A DNA stretch of 34,458 nt from an uncultured Lentisphaeria bacterium. Lineage in GTDB: Bacteria; Verrucomicrobiota; Lentisphaeria; Victivallales; Victivallaceae. Positions 14,641 to 23,378 of this stretch are shown here, piece after piece. The notes below the pieces were generated by a model. The model saw nothing but the letters and a program-made list of their open reading frames with translations, was not told where the DNA came from and did not search any database. The stretch is from NCBI GenBank assembly GCA_949298075.1, contig CASFVA010000031.1:1-34458 (forward strand), in the 5' to 3' direction. Each line of letters starts with the position of its first letter. Position 1 is the first letter of the stretch. The position numbers and the translations under genes were made by a program.

Positions 14641-16515
14641 TCAATCCATCCGGATCAACTCAAAGACCGCGGCATCATTGCCGGGCAAACTGCCGGCGGA
14701 ACCTTTCAGCCAGGCTCCGCAGCGCCAGCCGGGGGCCAGCAACGGCTCAAAAACCACCGCCTCCGGACGGTTGTTCACCGCAATGCCCAATACCCGCCCG
14801 TCACCGGTTTCATGACAGCTGACGCTGATCAGCGGATCCCGGGAATGAGCCGGATGACGGCGTACCCGATCCGCGGCAAAATATTCATACACCGCCCGGC
14901 CGCCCCAACCGGAATTAATCGCCAGGCTGTCCTCCCCGGCATAGCGCTCCAGCGGCAACGTCAGCAGCAGCAGCCGTCCCCTGCCCCGCCGGCAATCAAA
15001 GAACACGGCTTCCCCGTCGGCGGTATGACCGGCCGCAACCGCGCCGGCCGGCTCAATCAGATAGCGCGCCGGCCGGGGCAATTCAAACCGGTGTTCACCA
15101 AGCCGCATTTCCACGCGGTCCCCCGGCATTTCCCGGCAGATTGACCGGAGACCGAACACGCTGTCCAACGGTGCCAGCAAACCGTCATCCAGTGAGAAGT
15201 AAACGGTCGCACCGCGTTCCGCCCGGTCGATCAAATCAAGATAAACACGCCGGGAGAGCGCCCCGTCACCGCACACTCCGGGCACCAGATACAGATCCGC
15301 CTCCGGAATCTCATCGCCGGCATAGGCAAAACGCAGCCGCAAACCGATTTCCTCGGCCAGCAGCATGGCTCCCCAGGCGTTGCACCACGCATCCTGCCCC
15401 CGGCTCAGTACGCACACCGCATCAACCGCCGCCGGCCGGATTTCCGGCAGTGATTTCAATTCGGAACTAAGACGCCGGAGCATTTCCGCCACCGGCTTGG
15501 GCGAGCCGTCGGAACGGAACAGCCCAAGCTCCCGCTCCACCGCGTTCCAGTCATACGGAGCGAAATCCAGGTTGATCTGATCAAACGCACACCACCAGGC
15601 GGTCAGGCCAATGTCATGTGCCGCCGCATTCCAGATCACGTTGCGCAGATAAGCTGCCTTGACCTCTTCGCCGGCCAGGGAGGGTGATAACGTGCCGATT
15701 TCCTCTATCGCCCCCGGCAGACCGGCAATGTCAGCGTAGAATCTGGTCTCGGCCACTGCGTGAAACAGATTGCGGTAGGCATTGATCCGTCCGCCGGCGG
15801 CATGAGGGGTAAACAGGGGATAGGGATGGGTATTGATCCGGTCAAAAAGATCACGGTGATCCTCGATGGTCCAATTCGCCCCATCCAAGTCGGTCAGCGC
15901 GGCCGGGGCCAGACTGTGCATGCCGCCGGAAATCGGATGGCGGTCATCCTCCTGGCGAATCGCAGCGGTCATGGTACGACACCACAGCCAGGCCTGATCC
16001 CGGTCGGCGGGAGCCAGACAGTTGCATTCGTTGCCGGGACTCCAGCCCGCCACCGCCACATGGGTGCGGAACCGGCGCACCAGATACCGGATCATGCGCA
16101 CCTGCCAGCGAATCACCAACGGATCGGTCAACAGGTTCAACCCCTCAAATGCGGGCGGAACAAACAACCGCCCGCTCATCCATCCGGTAATCAGGCCCAG
16201 CTCAACGTTGAGTCCGGCGGCGGCGGCACAATCAAGCAACTTTTCCAGACGGTCGGCCATCATCTCATCAACGCCGGCCTGCCCGGCCTCGCTCCGCGGC
16301 AGCGGATGATCCCCGAAAGTCAGCTCCCGTCGCCGGCCGCAGCCACTGCGCAGCAGCGTCAGCGGCTGAAACTCCGGCCACAACGGAAAAGTTCTTATTG
16401 TGCTGATGCCGATTCCGGCCATCCGGTCAAAATCGGCGCGCACAGTTTCCTCATCCCACCGACTCCACATGCGCAATCCGGCATGAGAAGCCCAATAGTT
16501 ACACCCGATAATCAT
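14641..16515 (-). CDS. Glycoside hydrolase, clan GH-A (GH5-like TIM barrel)
   Basis: The 624-residue protein begins MIIGCNYWAS and shows a retaining TIM-barrel glycosidase core. The acid/base candidate is Glu163 in GWSPGNECN and the nucleophile candidate is Glu272 in AIEEIGT, a spacing usual for clan GH-A. Trp-rich stretches between them (GLITGWMSGR, TAWWCAFDQ) fit a sugar-binding cleft. From about 370 on there is a second region with a Rossmann-like or GATase-like part (YLVPG) and a C-terminal beta domain. There is no signal peptide, so it is probably cytosolic and acts on small glycosides. The ATG at 16515 is preferred because of the GGAG just upstream; an ATG at 16533 would add six residues. 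It lies downstream of the UroD-like gene. Confidence 0.75.
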   Translation of the reverse strand: MIIGCNYWASHAGLRMWSRWDEETVRADFDRMAGIGISTIRTFPLWPEFQPLTLLRSGCGRRRELTFGDHPLPRSEAGQAGVDEMMADRLEKLLDCAAAAGLNVELGLITGWMSGRLFVPPAFEGLNLLTDPLVIRWQVRMIRYLVRRFRTHVAVAGWSPGNECNCLAPADRDQAWLWCRTMTAAIRQEDDRHPISGGMHSLAPAALTDLDGANWTIEDHRDLFDRINTHPYPLFTPHAAGGRINAYRNLFHAVAETRFYADIAGLPGAIEEIGTLSPSLAGEEVKAAYLRNVIWNAAAHDIGLTAWWCAFDQINLDFAPYDWNAVERELGLFRSDGSPKPVAEMLRRLSSELKSLPEIRPAAVDAVCVLSRGQDAWCNAWGAMLLAEEIGLRLRFAYAGDEIPEADLYLVPGVCGDGALSRRVYLDLIDRAERGATVYFSLDDGLLAPLDSVFGLRSICREMPGDRVEMRLGEHRFELPRPARYLIEPAGAVAAGHTADGEAVFFDCRRGRGRLLLLTLPLERYAGEDSLAINSGWGGRAVYEYFAADRVRRHPAHSRDPLISVSCHETGDGRVLGIAVNNRPEAVVFEPLLAPGWRCGAWLKGSAGSLPGNDAAVFELIRMD

Positions 16516-16614
16516 GCTGTTTCTCCATTTCATCCATCGCCGGACTGATGTCCGGATTATGACGGCGGCCGTCCGTCAGGCAAAACAACCCCGCCCCTTT
16601 CCGATCCGATGGTT

Positions 16615-16642
16615 AAGATAATCCTCTCCCCTGATTTTACAA
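16615..16642 (-). promoter_or_regulatory. Candidate promoter of the glycosidase gene
   Basis: On the minus strand TTGTAA is followed after 16 bases by TATCTT, about 100 bases before the ATG. A CCGGAC/GTCCGG hairpin (16540-16555) lies between it and the gene. Co-transcription from the UroD-like gene across the 194-base gap is the alternative. Confidence 0.3.
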
Positions 16643-16709
16643 CCAGCCGGAGCAAAAAAACCGGATCATCACCGCTCCTCCTGAAAACGGGAAACAGATC
16701 AAACCCAAC

Positions 16710-17831
16710 TCACTTCAGGCCGAACATCCGACGCTTCAGATCCAGGTAGTAGAGGTAATCATCAGGCGACACGTTCGGCGGACAGCGATGGTCGCAGAAA
16801 GGAATGTATCCTCCCCGCTCAACATACGGCACCAGGGTATCCATATAGCGCCGGATCGCTTCCCGACCGGAACCGAGCTGAATTTTATCAACCCCGCCCA
16901 TGATCCGCAACTGGCCGGGATAGCGGTCCAGAAGCTCACCGGGATGGGAACACCCCATTACCTCGAAAGGAAACAGGCAGTTAATGCCGCCTTCCAGAAA
17001 ATAAGGCAGCAGCGGCCGCACGTCGCCGTCACAGTCGGTATACCAGAGGTCAATTCCGTAGGCATCCAGTTTGCGCCGGATCCGCTTGTAACGCGGCATC
17101 ACCACGTCGCGGAAAAAGTCGACCGACACGATCGGACCGTTCTTGAAGCAAATGTCCTCCCAGCCCGCCGCAAAATCGAAATCGAAATGCGGCAGCACCC
17201 GGTCGAGAAAATCCTCGACCAGTACGCAGCAGGTTTCAACCATGTCCTCAACCATCTCCGGATAATCGTAAACCGCGTAAGCAAGTCCCTCAAAGGTCAG
17301 CATGTCGCGAATCCGTCCGATCATCGAGCCGCACCAGACTCCGAGCGGGTAATCACGGTCGGCCGGATGCGCCGCCCGGAGCGCCGCCAGATCCGGCCAC
17401 CGGTCCGGGTCGTCGCGCCGGAAACGTTCTTCCTTGCACCGTTTCCAGTCATCCGGAGTCACGATGCTCGACTTGAGATAATGAGGAATGGTGTCGTGCC
17501 CGTCGGCCGGAACTTCGGCCAGCAATCCGTTGCTGTTGATGACGATGTCCAGTCCGTCGCGATGACCGATAACCTTTTCCTCAAACGGTGGCGACATCCA
17601 GACGTTGCCGGCAATGTCGGCGATCCGGTCGAAGTTGAAGAAGACGGCCGCCTCTTCATTGTTGTGAATGCCGTTGTCGATAAACAGCGGCCAAGTGGTG
17701 AAGTTTTCATCCCAATAGCCGAATTCCATGTTGAAGCACCGGTCAAAGCTCCGGAAGTTCATCTGACGCCGGAACCGTTCCCGGCCGGTCATGGTTCCCG
17801 GCCACGGCGGCAGCACAGGTTTTATCGCCAT
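16710..17831 (-). CDS. Uroporphyrinogen decarboxylase-like (UroD/MtaA superfamily) protein
   Basis: The 373-residue protein resembles the UroD/methyltransferase TIM-barrel superfamily: MTGRERFRRQMNF at the start, GVWCGSMIGRIRDMLTFEG mid-way, YTDCDGDVRPLLPYFLEGGINCLFPFE and IMGGVDK near the C-terminus. It stands alone, without other haem genes, next to a glycosidase and an AraC regulator. It is therefore more likely a diverged member, possibly a methyl-transfer or metal-dependent decarboxylating enzyme, than true HemE. Such proteins are numerous in Lentisphaerota (recollection, not checked). A strong AGGAGG immediately upstream fixes the ATG at 17831; a longer frame starts at 17870. The substrate is unknown. 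Confidence 0.7.
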   Translation of the reverse strand: MAIKPVLPPWPGTMTGRERFRRQMNFRSFDRCFNMEFGYWDENFTTWPLFIDNGIHNNEEAAVFFNFDRIADIAGNVWMSPPFEEKVIGHRDGLDIVINSNGLLAEVPADGHDTIPHYLKSSIVTPDDWKRCKEERFRRDDPDRWPDLAALRAAHPADRDYPLGVWCGSMIGRIRDMLTFEGLAYAVYDYPEMVEDMVETCCVLVEDFLDRVLPHFDFDFAAGWEDICFKNGPIVSVDFFRDVVMPRYKRIRRKLDAYGIDLWYTDCDGDVRPLLPYFLEGGINCLFPFEVMGCSHPGELLDRYPGQLRIMGGVDKIQLGSGREAIRRYMDTLVPYVERGGYIPFCDHRCPPNVSPDDYLYYLDLKRRMFGLK

Positions 17832-17871
17832 ATTTCCTCCTGTTGACTTGCATTGAAGATTTATTCGCATT

Positions 17872-17879
17872 ATTATAAT
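17872..17879. promoter_or_regulatory. Overlapping opposed -10 elements
   Basis: TATAAT occurs at 17874-17879 on the plus strand and at 17877-17872 on the minus strand, within the short gap between the AraC and UroD-like genes. No good -35 boxes accompany them, as expected for activator-dependent promoters. Confidence 0.35.
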
Positions 17880-17905
17880 TATACTTCAGAAAGTTCCATC
17901 CGCCA

Positions 17906-18735
17906 ATGGTTGAAAGTAGTGTTGTCATGTACAATTGTAATATTTCTGAACCGGCATCGCCCCCGGTCTGCGCCACCACGGTCCGGGTTGCCTTTGTCAA
18001 CTACCGCTCACTGACCGGCCTCGGTCCGGCCTGGGGTCCGCGACAGCTCGCCGAATACGAACTGATTCTCTCTCTGCGCGGCGAGTTCGAATTCATCAAC
18101 TGCGCAACCGGAGAACAGGTGCATCAGCAGTCCGGCGAAGTGTTGACCATCCGGCCGAGCGAACCGCACATCTACCGGCTGAAAAGCGATCCGGAACAGG
18201 CGTTTTTCAGCTGCATCCACCTGATTCCGCTCCGGTCAGGGAACGACGGGGCCTCCGGAGCGGAACCCCCACGTCTGGCGGCATTCACCCCGAATACGCG
18301 ATGCCGGAGTTGTTCCGCCGGGCCGCCCGCCTGTTTGAACGCCCCGGCCGCGGCACCGAACCTCTGCTTTCGGCAGTCGGTACACTGATCTGGCTTTACC
18401 TGATTAACCAGCCGGCGGCGGACCACGGCAACAGCATCCGGATTGAGGCGATGCTGGGGTATCTGGAACAACATCTCACCGAACATCCGACCCGGCTGGA
18501 CCTGGCCCGGAAATTTCATTTGACCCCTCAGCGGATCAATGCGCTTTTCAAATCCGAGCTGGGCATGTCGCCCGGAACCTATCTCCATCGGAAACTTGCC
18601 GATCGCGGCTACGCCCTGCTTCATGACGAAGGGCTCAGCGTCAAGGAAACCGCCGACCGGCTCGGCTTTGCCAGCGCTTTTTACTTTTCCCGGGTTTTCC
18701 GCAAGGTGTTCGGCGTGCCGCCATCCGCCGTCTGA
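17906..18735 (+). pseudogene. AraC-family regulator split by a frameshift
   Basis: The N-terminal half (from 17906) encodes a cupin-like sensor domain with LSLRGEFEFIN and GEVLTIRPSEPHIYRL. The C-terminal half, in another frame from about 18272 on, encodes the two helix-turn-helix motifs of AraC: RLDLARKFHLTPQRINALFKSEL-like and SVKETADRLGFASAFYFSRVFRKVFG-like blocks. The whole span is 830 bases, one short of 277 codons, which is the usual AraC length. Adding one C to the C5 run at 18266-18270 joins the frames. The cause may be a real mutation, an assembly indel in the homopolymer or, less likely, programmed slippage, since no canonical slippery heptamer is present. It is divergent from the UroD-like/glycosidase genes with a 74-base gap, so it is their likely local regulator. 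Confidence 0.75.
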
Positions 18736-18755
18736 CACTCCCGAAAACTTCCGGC

Positions 18756-18794
18756 AAAAAAACGGATTTCGCCGGCAATACCGGTAAAATCCGT
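18756..18794 (-). terminator. Intrinsic terminator of the trpB-tyrS operon
   Basis: An ACGGATTT/AAATCCGT stem with an inner CCGG pair is followed on the minus strand by seven T residues. A second hairpin ACCGGC/GCCGGT (18807-18822) lies closer to the tyrS stop. Confidence 0.75.
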
Positions 18795-18836
18795 GTTGAA
18801 AATCACACCGGCAAATGCCGGTTCAGCTGCGGCGGC

Positions 18837-20111
18837 TCACTCCAGCACAATCCGCCGGAAATTCTTTTTACCGGCCCGCAGCACGATCCCGGAAGCCGGA
18901 ATATCCGAAGCCCGCAGCACCGCTGCCGGCTCAGTCACTTTAACGTCGTCAATCGCCACAGCATTGCCCTGAATCAGCCGCCGGCCGTCACTGCTGCTCC
19001 GGACCAGTCCGGCCAGCATCAGCACTTTGGCCACTGTCACACCGGAATCCTGCTCAAACTCCATGCGGGGCAGCTTCACCACCGGAATTTCCGCAGCGGC
19101 TCCGCCCTCCGGCAATGCCGCCACCCGGCTCGTCGTCGTCACCCGTCCTTCAGGATCGGCAAAGCCGAACCGGCGCCCCGCTGCCGCGAAAGCCTCCCGG
19201 GCTGCCGCCTCGCCGTGGGCTAAAGCCGTGGCTTCACAGGCCAGAATTTCCTTGGCCCGGTTGATGTTAGATCCCGGGGCGGTCAGCGCATCCACCTCGG
19301 CCACCGGCAGTGAACTGAAATAAAGCAGCAGCCGTCTCACCTCGGAATCATCACAGTTGCGCCAGAACTGGTAGTAGTCGAAAACCGGGGTACGCTCCGT
19401 ATCCAGCCAGACATTCCGGCCGCCTGCCGTCTTCCCGAACTTGTTTCCGGAGGCATCGAGCAGCAGCGGAATCGTCATCGCATGCACCGTCCGACCGCTC
19501 TTGCGGCGCACCAGTTCAGTGCCGGCCACCATGTTGCCCCACTGGTCCTGACCGCCAAGCTGAAGTTCGCAATCCAGTTCGCGATTGAGCGTCCAGAAAT
19601 CGTAGGCCTGGAGGATCGAGTAGTTGAACTCCAGAAACGACAGTCCATTTTCCAGACGCATTTTGACCGACTCCTGCGTCAGCATCCGGTTCACGCTGAA
19701 AATGGTACCGACTTCCCGCAACATGTCGATGTAACCAATGCGGCAGAGCCAGTCGGCGTTGTTGACGAAATGAACATCCCCGGTGATGAACCGGGAAAGC
19801 TGACCGCGCAGACACTCCACATTGCGGTTGATTTCATCAATCGTCATCATCGGCCGGGCCGTCTGTTTGCCGGAAGGATCTCCAATCCGGGCCGTGGCGC
19901 CGCCCACCAGCACAATCGGCGTGTGTCCGGCCTTCTGCAGCAACCGCATCGCCATCACCGGCAGCAGATGCCCGACGTGAAGACTGCTGCCGGTAGGATC
20001 AAAACCAACGTAAAACTTCACCCGTCCGGTCGTCAGCAGTTTTTCAATTTCTTCTTCACCGGTGCTCTGAAAACAAAAGCCCCGGGCTTTGAGTTCCTGA
20101 AAAATGTTCAT
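18837..20111 (-). CDS. tyrS: Tyrosyl-tRNA synthetase
   Basis: This class I aminoacyl-tRNA synthetase charges tRNA-Tyr. Of its 424 residues the HIGH motif reads HVGH at 45-48, in GFDPTGSSLHVGHLL. The KMSKS loop is KFGKTAGG, the bacterial TyrS form. The tyrosine pocket motif YSILQAYDFWTLN and the GGQDQWGN block are intact. A C-terminal S4-like RNA-binding domain follows (VAKVLMLAGLVRSSSDGRRLIQGNAVAIDD-like region). The ATG at 20111 is preferred, with AGGTG about 7 bases upstream; an in-frame GTG at 20117 would add two residues. It is last in the trpB-rdgC-trmB-tyrS run, 70 bases after trmB. Confidence 0.95.
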   Translation of the reverse strand: MNIFQELKARGFCFQSTGEEEIEKLLTTGRVKFYVGFDPTGSSLHVGHLLPVMAMRLLQKAGHTPIVLVGGATARIGDPSGKQTARPMMTIDEINRNVECLRGQLSRFITGDVHFVNNADWLCRIGYIDMLREVGTIFSVNRMLTQESVKMRLENGLSFLEFNYSILQAYDFWTLNRELDCELQLGGQDQWGNMVAGTELVRRKSGRTVHAMTIPLLLDASGNKFGKTAGGRNVWLDTERTPVFDYYQFWRNCDDSEVRRLLLYFSSLPVAEVDALTAPGSNINRAKEILACEATALAHGEAAAREAFAAAGRRFGFADPEGRVTTTSRVAALPEGGAAAEIPVVKLPRMEFEQDSGVTVAKVLMLAGLVRSSSDGRRLIQGNAVAIDDVKVTEPAAVLRASDIPASGIVLRAGKKNFRRIVLE

Positions 20112-20181
20112 GCTCACACCTGTATTGTTCCTGTTCCGGTCACTCCCGACCAGCTTGACGTTGTCCCCTGCGGTTGTTCAA

Positions 20182-20793
20182 TCAATGTCCCCCCCGGTAA
20201 GGCGGCAGCGGCAGCCGCCGCCAGGCCAGGTGCTCCACCCGTCGTCCGGATTCCAGCCAGCGCCGCTCAAAATCACTTTTAAGCTCCGCCACGTCGGCAA
20301 TGGCCTGCGGATCCGGAACAAAAAGTTCCGACCGGGTCATCTCCCGGTTCACCGCCTGGCAGTAATACTCATCATCGCTGGAAAAATGAAAAATCCCATC
20401 CTGCTTCAGCACCCGGTGCAGCCGGGCCGTGAAGTCGCTCGACAACAGCCGATGTCCGCGGTGCCGCCCCTTGGGCCAAGGATCCGGACACAGCAGATGA
20501 ATCCGGTCAAGACCGCCATCGGGCAGCATTCTGCCGACCAGATAACGCGCCTCCACCCGCAGAATGGACAAGTTGTCAAGCTTCAGCCGCTCCCGTCGCC
20601 GGACCAGCTTGCGCAAGCGCCCCAGCATCACATCGGCCGCCAGAATCCGGCGCTCCGGATACCGGGCCGCCAGCGCAACGGTGAACGAGCCGGAACCGCA
20701 GCCCAGATCAAGTTCAACCCCGCCGGACTCAGGCAATTCGTAGCCGGAATAACGCCCGGTCAAAATTTCAATGAGGCAATCTTCTTCGTGCAT
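20182..20793 (-). CDS. trmB: tRNA (guanine-N7-)-methyltransferase TrmB
   Basis: TrmB uses S-adenosylmethionine to make m7G46 in tRNA variable loops. The 203-residue Rossmann methyltransferase has the SAM motif LDLGCGSGSFT at about 29-39, the acidic end of strand 2 (AADV), and the family hallmark CPDPWPKGRHRGHRL followed by the catalytic-region DF. The C-terminal SDDEYY matches the family TD/E-Y element. It starts three bases after the rdgC stop, so co-transcription is near certain. Confidence 0.9.
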   Translation of the reverse strand: MHEEDCLIEILTGRYSGYELPESGGVELDLGCGSGSFTVALAARYPERRILAADVMLGRLRKLVRRRERLKLDNLSILRVEARYLVGRMLPDGGLDRIHLLCPDPWPKGRHRGHRLLSSDFTARLHRVLKQDGIFHFSSDDEYYCQAVNREMTRSELFVPDPQAIADVAELKSDFERRWLESGRRVEHLAWRRLPLPPYRGGH

Positions 20794-20796
20794 GGG

Positions 20797-21891
20797 TCAA
20801 ATCGCCTCGCGCTCCCGGGCCCAGGTCTTGATCGACCGCTCCGTTTCCGGCAGCCGGTCCGAGATCATCGCCTCGGCAAAAAGTTTGAAGTAAGCCGTGA
20901 GCGCATCCCGGAAAACCCCCAGATTTTCCACCCGCTCGGCGAAGCGTTCGTACTCGTTCATTGCCTCGCCTTCCGGCAGTCTGAAGCTGCCGAAACAGAA
21001 GTTGTCGGCGTCGAAACTCCCGCTCCAGATCTGATTGTCGCGCGTCAAAGTCAGCTTGGCCTTTTTCAGCTTTTTGCCGATCAGCAACGCCGCTTTGGCT
21101 TCAGCGCTGCGCAACGGACTGCCGCCTTTCTTGATCACCGCCTCTGCCGATCCGCGCTCTTCACCGTCACCGGCAAACACCAACGGACCCTCGATTATCA
21201 GATCGAACTCCCCGAGGTCGGGGTGGCTGAGCTTGCCTGTGGTTTCACCGTAGAACCAGAGATACAGCAGAAAATCCCGGCCGATACAAGGCTCGCCGCC
21301 GGTCGCTCCGGCACCGGCATTCAGAGCCGGAAAAGTCGCAGAAGTACCAAAGCCGAGTTGCTCCAGCAGTTCTCCGGGCATGATCTGAACCGGCTCCACG
21401 CCTGTCACCCGGTAAAAGTTGTCGATGAAAAGGTCGATCTGAGTCTGACTGGTCGCGCCAACATACAACCGGCGGGAGTGAGGCTCCAGCACCATCGGAA
21501 TGCCCGACAGCGCCGGTGGCATCTTCTGAAGATGCTTTTCAATCATCTCCTCCCGGATTTCACGCCGTACCTTTCCGGAAATGAATTCCTGCTGGTTGGC
21601 CCGCATCCAGGCCAGCTCCTCTCTCCGGCAGATCGCCGTCAGCAGCGCCCCCGGAATCTTGCGTACCGCCTGGCGCAGCATCAGATAGTAACTGCCGCCG
21701 AGGTCACAAGATTCAGCATCAATGGCGGTATCCAGCAGGTGCCGGCCGGTGACCCAGCCGATTTCGGGTTCTCCGGAAATACCATCCAGGGCCCCGGCTT
21801 TTGCGGCGGCGAAAAGTTCAACCAGATTTTCCGGCAGCTCACCGGGAAGGTCGAACATGGTGAAAGAAAACGATCCGTGATCAAACGGCAT
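20797..21891 (-). CDS. RdgC-like recombination-associated protein
   Basis: The 364-residue protein opens MPFDHGSFSF and contains GWVTGRHLLD near 45-54, then a conserved helical block (KVRREIREEMIEKHLQKMP at about 108-126) followed by a beta hairpin (RRLYVGATSQTQIDLFIDNF). This layout resembles RdgC, a ring-shaped DNA-binding protein that modulates RecA. A divergent branch with the GWVTGRHLLD-like motif occurs, as I recall, in Planctomycetes and Lentisphaerota. The identification rests on remembered patterns and could be wrong. A GGAG lies about 9 bases before the ATG, and two GGATAATTCA repeats sit just upstream in the trpB-rdgC gap. Confidence 0.6.
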   Translation of the reverse strand: MPFDHGSFSFTMFDLPGELPENLVELFAAAKAGALDGISGEPEIGWVTGRHLLDTAIDAESCDLGGSYYLMLRQAVRKIPGALLTAICRREELAWMRANQQEFISGKVRREIREEMIEKHLQKMPPALSGIPMVLEPHSRRLYVGATSQTQIDLFIDNFYRVTGVEPVQIMPGELLEQLGFGTSATFPALNAGAGATGGEPCIGRDFLLYLWFYGETTGKLSHPDLGEFDLIIEGPLVFAGDGEERGSAEAVIKKGGSPLRSAEAKAALLIGKKLKKAKLTLTRDNQIWSGSFDADNFCFGSFRLPEGEAMNEYERFAERVENLGVFRDALTAYFKLFAEAMISDRLPETERSIKTWAREREAI

Positions 21892-21943
21892 GGCTTGACT
21901 GCTCCACTGAATTATCCAATTGAATTATCCATAAAAACCGAGC

Positions 21944-23167
21944 TCAATCCCTGAACGCATATTCATCGCCGTAGCCGTAATGTTCGACCACATAGTCAAT
22001 GTCCTTGTCGCCCCGACCGCTGCAGGTGGCAATGATCGAACCGTAGGGGTGTTCCTTGGCCCAGCGCATGGCATAGGCGATCGCGTGGGAACTCTCCAGC
22101 GCCGGAATAATTCCCTCATAGCGCGACAGCTTGAAAAAGGCGTCCACGGCTTCGGCGTCGCTAGCGGTCAGATACCGGACCCGGCCGAGATCATGCCACA
22201 GCGCGTGTTCCGGACCGACCGACGGGTAGTCAAGACCGCTGGCAATCGAATAGACCGGAGCCGGATTGCCGTTTTCATCCTTGAGCATGTAGCTCCGGAA
22301 ACCGTGCATGGAACCGGGGGTTCCGTAGTTCATTGAAGCCGCATGTTCGCCGAGGCCGGAGCCGCGGCCGAGCGGTTCGACTCCAATCAGCTCAACCGGG
22401 TCGTTCAAATAGGCGGCGAAGCTGCCGGCGGCATTGGAACCGCCACCCACGCAGGCAGTTACGGCATCAGGAAGATGGCCGGTCATTTCCAGGAACTGCG
22501 CCCGGGACTCCTCGCCAATGCAAAATTGGAAGTCACGCACCATCAGCGGGAAAGGATGCGGTCCCAGCACTGAGCCGATGCAGTAAATGGAATCCCGGTA
22601 GTTTTTGGCGTAAGAGGCGAACGCGGAGTCCACCGCCTCTTTGAGGGTACGCAGACCGATTTTGACCGGCACCACCTCGGCACCGAGAATCTTCATGCGA
22701 GTCACGTTGGGAGCCTGTTTGGCGATGTCGACTTCACCCATGTGGATTTCGCATTTCAGTCCGAAATAAGCCGCAGCCGTAGCCAGCGCCACGCCGTGCT
22801 GGCCGGCTCCGGTTTCGGCAATCAGGCGTTTCTTGCCCATGTATTTGGCCAAAAGCCCCTCCCCCATGCAGTGGTTGAGCTTGTGGGCTCCGGAGTGATT
22901 GAGATCCTCGCGCTTGAGGTAGATCTGGCAGTTGCCGAGTTTCCGCGACAGTCGGTCACAGTGATAGAGCGGCGTCGGCCGCCCCTGAAACTCACGGCGG
23001 ATGCGCCGCAGCTCATTGATGAAATGGGCGGATTGGCAAATCGCCTGATAGGCGTCGTTGATTTCCTTGAACGCCGCTTCGAGCTCGGGAGGCAGTTCAG
23101 CTCCGCCGTAGGGTCCGAAAAAGCCGTCCGGGCTGGGATAATCACGAAAATAACGGGAAAAATCCAT
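21944..23167 (-). CDS. trpB: Tryptophan synthase beta chain (TrpB)
   Basis: TrpB is the PLP enzyme that joins indole and serine to form tryptophan. The 407 residues show the PLP lysine in [15 protein letters not shown], the catalytic glutamate in [17 protein letters not shown], the phosphate-binding loop GGGSNA, and [12 protein letters not shown]. These are features of the TrpA-dependent TrpB1 class; SG replaces the more usual TG in the PLP motif. An AAGGAGA ribosome site fixes the ATG at 23167. Oddly, no trpA or other trp gene is in the window, and it heads a run with rdgC, trmB and tyrS. TrpA must be elsewhere, or the enzyme works alone on indole. Confidence 0.94.
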   Translation of the reverse strand: MDFSRYFRDYPSPDGFFGPYGGAELPPELEAAFKEINDAYQAICQSAHFINELRRIRREFQGRPTPLYHCDRLSRKLGNCQIYLKREDLNHSGAHKLNHCMGEGLLAKYMGKKRLIAETGAGQHGVALATAAAYFGLKCEIHMGEVDIAKQAPNVTRMKILGAEVVPVKIGLRTLKEAVDSAFASYAKNYRDSIYCIGSVLGPHPFPLMVRDFQFCIGEESRAQFLEMTGHLPDAVTACVGGGSNAAGSFAAYLNDPVELIGVEPLGRGSGLGEHAASMNYGTPGSMHGFRSYMLKDENGNPAPVYSIASGLDYPSVGPEHALWHDLGRVRYLTASDAEAVDAFFKLSRYEGIIPALESSHAIAYAMRWAKEHPYGSIIATCSGRGDKDIDYVVEHYGYGDEYAFRD

Positions 23168-23219
23168 GATATGCTCTCCTTAAGTGCAGGTTGGGTACAG
23201 AAAATTCCAACAAACGGTA

Positions 23220-23248
23220 AATATATCATCTCCGGACGATTTTTGCAA
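23220..23248 (-). promoter_or_regulatory. Promoter of trpB
   Basis: On the minus strand TTGCAA is followed after exactly 17 bases by TATATT (5/6), about 50 bases before the ATG. Its -10 region is part of a 15-bp box shared with the grpE promoter. Confidence 0.6.
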
Positions 23249-23301
23249 TCATTCTTCAGCTTTTTTCCGGCTGTCCGCGTTTTCCATCCCCATAACCAGC
23301 C

Positions 23302-23329
23302 TTGATTTCCGGCGCGGAGATGATATATT
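23302..23329 (+). promoter_or_regulatory. Promoter of grpE-dnaJ-smpB
   Basis: TTGATT is followed after 16 bases by TATATT (5/6), about 50 bases before the grpE ATG. No CIRCE (HrcA) operator is visible, although the genes encode chaperones. Confidence 0.5.
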
Positions 23330-23378
23330 ATTAATTCGGTTATGATACGGTATTATCGATGGAAGGAGATTTGCATAT

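Larger units (their letters stand above)
23220..23329. repeat. 15-bp inverted repeat pair spanning the two divergent promoters
   Basis: CGGAGATGATATATT at 23315-23329 (plus) is repeated perfectly on the minus strand at 23234-23220. Each copy contains the -10 element of one of the two divergent promoters. An 80-base spacer separates the copies. Confidence 0.7.

Noticed and set aside
16788-17846. 352-codon plus-strand open frame
   Set aside because: Antisense to the UroD-like gene, which has a strong ribosome site and family motifs.
20104-21954. 616-codon plus-strand open frame
   Set aside because: Antisense to trmB and the RdgC-like gene, whose motifs are convincing; low-complexity, His/Gln/Arg-rich composition typical of a shadow.
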